A stretch of DNA of 6,189 nucleotides, taken from NCBI GenBank assembly GCA_050740255.1, contig JBOICV010000151.1, positions 1-6,189 of the forward strand. Reading direction: 5' to 3'. How positions within the stretch are numbered: position 1 is the stretch's first letter; every line of letters starts with the position of its first letter. Under the pieces are notes generated by a model. It saw nothing but the letters and a program-made list of their open reading frames with translations. It was not told the origin of the DNA and ran no database searches. The position numbers were made by a program, and so were the translations under genes. This document shows positions 1 through 6,189 of this stretch, piece by piece. This DNA comes from JBOICV01 sp050740255. Its GTDB lineage: Bacteria; Pseudomonadota; Gammaproteobacteria; Nevskiales; JBOICV01.

Positions 1-2253
1 GGTCGCCGTCGTCAGTAAATGGACCATGCGCTGCGCCACCCGCGCAAAGAACAGGCCCTGCTCCATGGGCTTGTCGCCATCCGTCAGTGCCTCCGGTGCA
101 CCTTCGTGCACGAACACCAGATCCAGGTCCGAACCGTAGCCGAGTTCGAGCCCGCCCAGCTTGCCGTAACCGATCACCGCAAAGCCGGCCTCGCGCCCTA
201 TATCACCATCATCGTAACGCGGCCGACCGTGTTTCGCCGCCAGTTGCTGCGTGGACACATCGAGCGTCTGCGCCAACACCACCTCGGCGATTTCCGTGAG
301 GTGGTCGCTGACCACCATCAGCGGCACCGAGCCGCTGACATCGGCCGCGGCGACGCGTAACACCTGGGTGTGCTTGAAGCGTCGCAGCAACTCCATGTGC
401 TGCTCGGTGTCTTCAATAGGCACCGAGTCCATCCATTCCTTGAGTTCCGCAGCAAGCTCGGCCTGGCGCGGTGGCGCGTACAACTGTCGCGGGTCCAGCA
501 AGGTATCCAGTAGTTGCGGATGCTGCGCGAGTTGCTCCGCTATCCAGGGGCTCGCGCCACACAAGCGGATCAACTGGGAAATTGCGCCCGGATGCTCCAG
601 CAGCAGGGCGAGATAGGCCGAGCGGCCCGCAATCGCCACCAAGACGTCGGCGATGCGGTTCAACACCGTATCCGGCTCGTCCGCTTCGGCGGCCGCCGCC
701 AGAATCAGCGGCATGCATTGCGCGAGACGCTGGCGTCCCAGTTCGCCCACGGTGCGATAGCGCAGCCGGCTGCGCCACTGCGTGAGGCCGGCGATAGCGG
801 CCGGCGGATCCTTGAAGCCGATCTCCTGCAATAAGCCGGCAGCCGCTTCCGGCGCTAGCTCGTCCTGCCACAAAGCCGTCAGGCGCGTGCCGCGCTCATC
901 CCCGGCTGCGGCCTGCGGCATCGCGAACACCCGCTCGAAATGGCCTTCTACCTCGCGGCGCTGCGTCGCAATCGCCTGACTCAGAGTGGGCCAGTCCGCA
1001 TAGCCCATCGCCAGCGCCAGCGCCGCTTGCGCGTCCGGCTCGTGCGGCAGCGCATGCGTCTGCTCATCGCGATAAGCCTGTAGCCGATTCTCCAGCCGGC
1101 GCAGAAAAACATAAGCGTCGTCAAGCGCCGTCACTGCCGGCGCCGGCAGCACACTGAGTTCACCCAGTACGCGCAGGGTGGTCCGCAACGAGCGTTGCTG
1201 CAGCCGGCGCTCCTGGCCACCACGGATGAGCTGGAACAGCTGCGCGATGAACTCAATCTCGCGAATACCGCCCCGCCCGAGCTTGATGTCGTCCTTGCTG
1301 CCGCGGCGCACCGCATCCTGATGGATCAAGGCCTTCACATGGCGCAGGGATTCAAACGCGCCGTAGTCCAGATAGCGCCGGTACACGAAAGGCTTTAGCA
1401 CCGCCAAAAGCCGCCCGCCGGCAGCGATATCGCCCGCTACCGGCCGCGCCTTGATCAGCGCATAACGTTCCCACTCGCGGCCATGCGTCTGGTAGTAGTG
1501 CTCCATCGCGTTGAATGACATCGCCAAAGGGCCGGCGCTGCCGAAAGGCCGCAGCAGGGTATCCACCCGGTAGGCAATGCCGTCTTCGGTGCGGTCGGAT
1601 AAGGCCTGCGCCAGCTTGCGCGCGAGCGTCTCGAAGTACTCGCCGTGGCTGATCGATTTCCGTCCCTTGGTCTCGCCTTCGTGCTCATAGCAGAAAATGA
1701 GGTCGATGTCCGAGGAGAGATTCAACTCGCCGCCGCCGAGCTTGCCCATGCCCAGCACCACCAGCTTGACCGGCATGCCATCCGGTGACTGTGGCCTGCC
1801 ATGGCGCTCCGCCAGCCACACTTCCAGCTTGTCCAACGCCGCCGCAATCATGGTGTCCGCCAGCAAACTCAGCGACAGCAGGGTTTGATCGAGCGCGTCG
1901 CCGCCGCTGAGGTCGCGCCAGGCGATGCGTACCAGTTCGCGCCGTCTGCATTCGCGTAGCACTCGTTTCAGCGTGGCCTCGTCCGTCGCGGCCTCTATTT
2001 CGCCATGGATTCGTTCAACGGCCGTGGCATCGAAGGCGCCGATACATCCACTCGCATCGACCAAGACGGGCAACAGACCGGGATCGCGCAGACAGCTTTG
2101 CGCCACGAAGTTACTGCAAGCCCAAACTTTGGCGAGTTCCGCGAATACCGGCTCCGGCAGGCATGGCGCGGCGCTTTCACCCCATGACTGCCAGTGCCGC
2201 GAGACCCGTTCGCCTAAGATTTCCGGCAGGCCGGATAGGTCCGGTTTCTGCAT
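1..2253 (-). CDS. glnE: Bifunctional glutamine synthetase adenylyltransferase / adenylyl-removing enzyme, C-terminus cut by window edge
   Basis: Controls glutamine synthetase in the cytoplasm by adding AMP to, or removing it from, a tyrosine of each subunit, in response to PII protein and glutamine. The frame is open from an ATG at 2253 to base 1, giving 751 residues against about 950 for the E. coli protein, so roughly 200 are missing. The N-terminal adenylyl-removing nucleotidyltransferase domain shows LGMGKLGGGELNLSSDIDLI with the metal-binding pair D182/D184. It is followed by the family segments YRVDTLLRPFGSAGPL, REWERYALIKAR and KLGRGGIREIEFI. After a helical linker, the C-terminal adenylyltransferase domain shows GYGKLGGLELGYGSDLDLVF with D709/D711, then FFARVAQRMVHLLTT at the edge. 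Both catalytic Asp pairs are intact, so both activities are expected. The Shine-Dalgarno sequence is weak (GGGTTGGA just upstream). In-frame TTG (2265) and GTG (2280) are alternative starts before a stop at 2293-2295. The gene is divergent from the outer-membrane protein gene. Identification is by recognised family motifs. Confidence 0.96.
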   Translation of the reverse strand, partial: MQKPDLSGLPEILGERVSRHWQSWGESAAPCLPEPVFAELAKVWACSNFVAQSCLRDPGLLPVLVDASGCIGAFDATAVERIHGEIEAATDEATLKRVLRECRRRELVRIAWRDLSGGDALDQTLLSLSLLADTMIAAALDKLEVWLAERHGRPQSPDGMPVKLVVLGMGKLGGGELNLSSDIDLIFCYEHEGETKGRKSISHGEYFETLARKLAQALSDRTEDGIAYRVDTLLRPFGSAGPLAMSFNAMEHYYQTHGREWERYALIKARPVAGDIAAGGRLLAVLKPFVYRRYLDYGAFESLRHVKALIHQDAVRRGSKDDIKLGRGGIREIEFIAQLFQLIRGGQERRLQQRSLRTTLRVLGELSVLPAPAVTALDDAYVFLRRLENRLQAYRDEQTHALPHEPDAQAALALAMGYADWPTLSQAIATQRREVEGHFERVFAMPQAAAGDERGTRLTALWQDELAPEAAAGLLQEIGFKDPPAAIAGLTQWRSRLRYRTVGELGRQRLAQCMPLILAAAAEADEPDTVLNRIADVLVAIAGRSAYLALLLEHPGAISQLIRLCGASPWIAEQLAQHPQLLDTLLDPRQLYAPPRQAELAAELKEWMDSVPIEDTEQHMELLRRFKHTQVLRVAAADVSGSVPLMVVSDHLTEIAEVVLAQTLDVSTQQLAAKHGRPRYDDGDIGREAGFAVIGYGKLGGLELGYGSDLDLVFVHEGAPEALTDGDKPMEQGLFFARVAQRMVHLLTTAT

Positions 2254-2295
2254 TTTCCAACCCAAGCGTGTGCGTGACACGGTCGCTCCAGACTA

Positions 2296-2324
2296 TTGCA
2301 TATCCACACGGGGCCTGTGATATT
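2296..2324 (+). promoter_or_regulatory. Candidate sigma70 promoter for the outer-membrane protein gene
   Basis: TTGCAT at 2296-2301 could be a -35 box. A 17-nt spacer separates it from GATATT at 2319-2324, which matches TATAAT at four of six positions. TG at 2316-2317, one base before the -10, makes it an extended -10 element. Transcription would start near 2331, giving a leader of about 40 nt. The -35 match is only moderate, so this is a plausible assignment rather than a firm one. Confidence 0.4.
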
Positions 2325-2360
2325 GTCGGCGTCTCGAATTTTGGGTTCGATGCTTCTTAA

Positions 2361-2367
2361 AGGGGAG
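2361..2367 (+). promoter_or_regulatory. Strong Shine-Dalgarno sequence of the outer-membrane protein gene; start ambiguous between two ATGs
   Basis: AGGGGAG, preceded by AA, is a strong ribosome binding site. The ATG at 2372 is only 4 nt downstream and the in-frame ATG at 2378 is 10 nt downstream, one on each side of the usual optimum. The proteins differ by two residues (MRMNKW or MNKW), and both leave a normal signal peptide. Confidence 0.75.
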
Positions 2368-2371
2368 AAAC

Positions 2372-3025
2372 ATGCGAATGAATAAATGGTGTGCAGCGAT
2401 GGCGGTTGCCGCCGCGGCGCTGCCGGGTGCGGCGCTAGCCGACCCGATGAGCTATGCCTTCGTCCAGCTCAACGGCATCCTCGACGCCGAAGTGGAGCCG
2501 GAAGGAATCACTTCAGCGGATGGCGACGGACTGGGGATTGAAGCAGGTTGGATCTTCGGGCCTTACGTTTTTACCGATCTGCGCTTCAATGACTACGACA
2601 TGGGCGCTACTGAAGGTGAAGAGACCTCGATCAGACTCGGTGTGCGCAGCAGGATGAACACCTCTTGGCCGCGCCTGGACCTGTACGGGATGATCTCCTA
2701 TGAGGACATAAAGTTCGACACCATCGTCAGATCCTTCGGTAGCGGTGTTCTGTTCCCGCTTGAACTGATTGACGACAACGGCGTTGGCCTGCATGCCGGG
2801 GCGCGCTTCAGCCCGATCAACTGGTTCGAGTTGCTGGGTGAAGTCGCCTATATAGATGTCGGCAAAGTCGACGGCGAGTTTCTGACCGCGGGTGTCCAGG
2901 TGAATACCGCCAGCTGGTTCGCGCTGAACCTGCGCTATCGCACCGGCGAATACAGCGGCACCGGCAGAGACCTTGAGCTGGACAGCCTGATCTTCGGCGT
3001 ACGCGTGCAGTGGGGCGGCGGCTGA
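2372..3025 (+). CDS. Small outer-membrane beta-barrel protein of unknown function
   Basis: A 217-residue protein with an N-terminal signal peptide: basic residues, an Ala-rich hydrophobic stretch and an ALA|D cleavage site after about residue 23. The mature part alternates polar and hydrophobic or aromatic residues in about eight to ten amphipathic strands, for example YVFTDLRFNDYD, RLDLYGMISYEDI, WFELLGEVAYIDVG, WFALNLRYRTGEY and SLIFGVRVQW. Acidic or Gly-rich turns separate them. This fits a small barrel in the outer membrane, of the general OmpX/OmpA-barrel/OmpW size class, though no family motif fixes the subfamily or function. No OmpA peptidoglycan-binding domain follows. The last strand ends in W214 followed by three glycines, whereas the aromatic residue recognised by BamA is usually terminal. 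The gene has its own candidate promoter, a strong ribosome binding site and a terminator, so it is probably monocistronic. The start could be 2378 instead of 2372. Location is confident; role is unknown. Confidence 0.85.
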   Translation: MRMNKWCAAMAVAAAALPGAALADPMSYAFVQLNGILDAEVEPEGITSADGDGLGIEAGWIFGPYVFTDLRFNDYDMGATEGEETSIRLGVRSRMNTSWPRLDLYGMISYEDIKFDTIVRSFGSGVLFPLELIDDNGVGLHAGARFSPINWFELLGEVAYIDVGKVDGEFLTAGVQVNTASWFALNLRYRTGEYSGTGRDLELDSLIFGVRVQWGGG

Positions 3026-3050
3026 GTTTTATCGGACAGCAACATGAAAC

Positions 3051-3073
3051 AGGGGCCGACGGGCCCCTTTTTT
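3051..3073 (+). terminator. Rho-independent terminator of the outer-membrane protein gene
   Basis: A 7-bp stem AGGGGCC/GGCCCCT with the 4-nt loop GACG is followed by a run of T through 3073. It begins 26 bases after the stop codon of the barrel protein gene and is oriented to end its transcript. Confidence 0.9.
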
Positions 3074-3200
3074 CTGCGCGGCACAAACATGAAGGTTGTG
3101 CGCTCCAGCCAGTCGCTCAAGAGCGCCGTTCGCGGTACGCCGCTCGCGCGCCTTAGCTTCTAGATTCACCGTCGCTCCGCAACCGCAAACGAGGCACACG
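3074..3200. other. Spacer between convergent terminators, no gene seen
   Basis: This 127-base stretch lies between the terminators of two convergent transcripts. I see no open frame with a ribosome binding site, no tRNA-like fold and no clear repeat. Confidence 0.6.
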
Positions 3201-3232
3201 ATAAAAAACGGCCCCGCAAGCGGGGCCGTTTT
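3201..3232 (-). terminator. Rho-independent terminator of the groESL operon
   Basis: Read on the minus strand, a 12-bp stem (AAAACGGCCCCG paired with CGGGGCCGTTTT) with a 4-nt loop CTTG leads into TTTTTTAT. It starts about 24 bases past the groEL stop codon. The plus-strand reading also forms the hairpin but has only four T after the GC stem, so it could act weakly in both directions. Confidence 0.93.
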
Positions 3233-3256
3233 CGTCTCAGCTTGAGTAGCTGCGAC

Positions 3257-4894
<1,638 letters not shown>

Positions 4895-4931
4895 GATTTC
4901 TTACTCCTTGATCTTGCGAATTAGGCTCGAA

Positions 4932-5222
4932 TTAGCCTTCGAGAACGGCCATCAGATCTTCCTCGCGCATGACGAGGAGTTCCTTGCCGTCCATCTTCAC
5001 TTCGGTGCCCGAATACTTGCCGAACAGCACCTTGTCGCCGACTTTTACGTCGAGCGGACGGACCTTGCCGTCTTCCAGAATCTTGCCTTTACCCACGGCG
5101 ACGACCTTGCCCTTGATGGGCTTTTCCGCGGCGTTGTCGGGGATCAGAATGCCGCCGGCCGACTTGGTCTCGGCTTCCAGCCTTTCGATGATCACGCGAT
5201 CATGCAGGGGACGCATCTTCAT
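4932..5222 (-). CDS. groES: Co-chaperonin GroES (10 kDa, Hsp10)
   Basis: Forms the seven-membered lid that caps GroEL and triggers release of substrate into the chamber. The 96 residues are the normal full length. The N-terminal segment MRPLHDRVIIERLE is typical of the family. The mobile loop spans about residues 17-32 (EAETKSAGGILIPDNA), with I25-L26-I27 at the position of the hydrophobic tripeptide that docks on GroEL. The C-terminal part carries the family patterns VGDKVLFGKYSGTEV and LLVMREEDLMAVLE. AAGGAG at 5231-5236 lies 8 nt before the ATG, which favours Met1 over Met3. It is the first gene of the operon, upstream of groEL, and is controlled by the promoter and CIRCE element at 5318-5371. 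Confidence 0.99.
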   Translation of the reverse strand: MKMRPLHDRVIIERLEAETKSAGGILIPDNAAEKPIKGKVVAVGKGKILEDGKVRPLDVKVGDKVLFGKYSGTEVKMDGKELLVMREEDLMAVLEG

Positions 5223-5317
5223 ATTTGTTGCTCCTTAAGCTTGCGTTGCGAAATGTTCAAACGGTATCGGCCCAAAGCACCTGAACCAATAATTCTTTAC
5301 AATTCAATAAGATGACG

Positions 5318-5344
5318 TTAGCACTCATCTTTTGAGAGTGCTAA
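5318..5344. promoter_or_regulatory. CIRCE operator (HrcA-binding inverted repeat)
   Basis: TTAGCACTC at 5318-5326, nine intervening bases, then GAGTGCTAA at 5336-5344. This matches the known CIRCE consensus TTAGCACTC-N9-GAGTGCTAA exactly in both arms. The family role is binding of the HrcA repressor, which loses activity on heat shock and depends on GroEL for folding, so free chaperonin feeds back on its own operon. It overlaps the last base of the -10 box and covers the expected start site, so bound HrcA would block initiation. hrcA itself is not in the window. Confidence 0.98.
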
Positions 5345-5371
5345 TGATAGTCGCGCTTGCCGGACTGTCAA
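5344..5371 (-). promoter_or_regulatory. groESL promoter, sigma70-like with possible sigma32 resemblance
   Basis: On the minus strand, TTGACA (5371-5366, perfect -35) is followed by a 16-nt spacer and TATCAT (5349-5344, five of six matches to TATAAT). Transcription should start near 5337 and leave a leader of about 115 nt before groES. The -35 context CTTGACA also resembles the sigma32 -35 CTTGAAA, but the -10 lacks the CCCC run, so the main reading is a housekeeping promoter repressed through CIRCE. Confidence 0.88.
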
Positions 5372-5527
5372 GCGCCGCTGTCGCCGCAGCCGTTGCCAGC
5401 GTGCTGCGCTGCGCTTACTGTTACGCCTCATTTTTTCCGGCTTTGAATGCTTGGCGCAGGCTTTAATAAGGCCGGTCGCAGGCGTTTCAAGCCCCCGACA
5501 AAAAGAATTTCCAACAGGAGTTTTTCG

Positions 5528-6189
5528 ATGAGCCAGACCGTTCGCCCCGCCGCCATCGTCGGCGGTGCCCGCATTCCCTTCGCCCGCTCCAATACCGTTT
5601 ATTCGCATCTGTCCAACAAGGACATGCTGACCGGCACACTTAAAGCGGTGGTGGACAAGTACGGCCTGGTCGGCGAACGCCTGGGCGAAGTCGTGGCCGG
5701 CGCGGTGCTCAAACATTCGCGCGATTTCAATCTCACGCGCGAGTCGGTGCTGTCCTCCGGGCTGGCGCCGGAAACGGCCGCCTGTGACGTGCAGATGGCC
5801 TGCGGCACCGGCCTGCAAGCCGCCATCAATGTCGCCAACAAGATTGCGCTGGGCCAGATTGACTGCGGCATCGCCGGCGGCGTGGACACGACGTCAGATG
5901 CGCCGATCGCGGTGGGCGACAAGCTGCGCACGCTGCTGCTGGACCTGAATCGGGCGAAGAGCGGCGGCGAGCGCGCGCGGCTGCTCTTGCGCTTTCGTCT
6001 TTCGATGCTGGTGCCACTCACCCCTTCGGTGCAGGAGCCGCGCACCAAGCTCTCCATGGGCGATAGCTGCGAGCTGATGGTCAAGGAATGGGGCATTACG
6101 CGTGAGGCCCAGGATCAGCTCGCCTACGCCTCGCATAGCAACGCGGCCAAGGGCTATGACGAAGGCTTCTTCGACGATCTGGTCGTGCC
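5528..6189 (+). CDS. Thiolase family acetyl-CoA acyltransferase (FadI-like), C-terminus cut by window edge
   Basis: Thiolases cleave 3-ketoacyl-CoA with CoA in fatty-acid beta-oxidation, or condense two acetyl-CoA in the reverse direction. The first 220 residues are present, about half of a normal 390-440-residue enzyme. The N-terminus AAIVGGARIPFARS matches the thiolase opening strand. The nucleophilic cysteine is C92 in DVQMACGTGLQAAINVA, followed by the conserved IAGGVDTTSDAPI. The next segment (VGDKLRTLLLDLNRAK, then LSMLVPLTPSVQE and LSMGDSCELMVKEWGITREAQDQLA) resembles the loop region of FadI more than short AtoB/PhaA thiolases. The remaining active-site His and Cys lie beyond the edge. 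AGGAG at 5516-5520 is 7 nt before the ATG. The gene is divergent from groES, and no beta-oxidation partner is visible. Chain-length preference, and fadI versus a biosynthetic acetyltransferase, cannot be decided here. Confidence 0.92.
   Translation, partial: MSQTVRPAAIVGGARIPFARSNTVYSHLSNKDMLTGTLKAVVDKYGLVGERLGEVVAGAVLKHSRDFNLTRESVLSSGLAPETAACDVQMACGTGLQAAINVANKIALGQIDCGIAGGVDTTSDAPIAVGDKLRTLLLDLNRAKSGGERARLLLRFRLSMLVPLTPSVQEPRTKLSMGDSCELMVKEWGITREAQDQLAYASHSNAAKGYDEGFFDDLVV

Larger units (their letters stand above)
2254..2371. promoter_or_regulatory. Divergent intergenic region between glnE and the outer-membrane protein gene
   Basis: These 118 bases must hold the promoters of both divergent genes unless one is read from further away. 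A candidate is visible for the rightward gene and is listed separately. No convincing -35/-10 pair was found for glnE. A short inverted repeat, TCGAA-N7-TTCGA (2334-2350), lies in the expected leader of the rightward gene; it is too short to name as an operator. Confidence 0.6.
5223..5527. other. Divergent control region between groES and the thiolase gene
   Basis: This gene-free stretch of 305 bases holds, from left to right, the groES leader (about 5223-5337, noticeably AT-rich at 5285-5312), the CIRCE operator, the groESL promoter and then about 155 bases upstream of the thiolase start. In the last part I see a T-rich patch (about 5430-5437) and TTTAATAA near 5462-5469 that might be a -10 element, but no matching -35 box at proper spacing. 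No small open frame with a ribosome binding site stands out. Confidence 0.6.

Noticed and set aside
2334..2350. Inverted repeat TCGAA-N7-TTCGA in the leader of the outer-membrane protein gene
   Set aside because: Five-base arms are expected often by chance and the repeat does not match an operator I recognise.
19..2360. Several short plus-strand open frames opposite glnE, and minus-strand frames out of phase with it
   Set aside because: The glnE frame is continuous over 751 codons with both catalytic motifs; these are shadows with no domain content.
5451..5467. A possible sigma54 (-24/-12) promoter for the thiolase, suggested by TTGGCGC
   Set aside because: The -12 GC element is absent at the required spacing; TA stands there instead.
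5318..5818. A 166-codon minus-strand open frame across the CIRCE element and the start of the thiolase gene
   Set aside because: It runs through the groESL promoter and operator and antisense to the thiolase, with no family resemblance.

Overview
This is a GC-rich chromosomal window from a Gram-negative bacterium. A GlnE-type adenylyltransferase, a small outer-membrane beta-barrel protein and a FadI-like thiolase point to a gammaproteobacterium. The groESL operon carries a CIRCE operator, so the lineage should use the HrcA repressor. That fits Xanthomonadales/Nevskiales-like groups better than enterobacteria, but placement below class level is inference. No mobile element, CRISPR array, tRNA or rRNA is visible, and gene content looks like ordinary core genome.

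Layout: (1) Bases 1-2253, minus strand: glnE, the bifunctional enzyme that adenylylates and deadenylylates glutamine synthetase. Its N-terminal 751 residues are present and the C-terminus is cut by the window edge. (2) Bases 2254-2371: a short divergent intergenic region with a candidate promoter for the next gene. (3) Bases 2372-3025, plus strand: a secreted outer-membrane beta-barrel protein of unknown function, followed by a Rho-independent terminator. (4) Bases 3074-3200: no gene seen. (5) Bases 3201-5371, minus strand: the complete groES-groEL heat-shock operon, with a strong sigma70-like promoter, a perfect CIRCE inverted repeat on the -10/start region, a leader of about 115 nt and a strong terminator after groEL. 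(6) Bases 5528-6189, plus strand: the N-terminal half of a thiolase (acetyl-CoA acyltransferase), divergent from groES and cut by the right edge.

The genes do not form one pathway. glnE tunes nitrogen assimilation, groESL folds proteins, the thiolase belongs to acyl-CoA metabolism, and the barrel protein is an envelope component. The best-supported regulatory feature is the groESL control region, where operator and promoter overlap so that HrcA binding would block RNA polymerase. I found no convincing evidence of an undescribed system. The least explained gene is the barrel protein.
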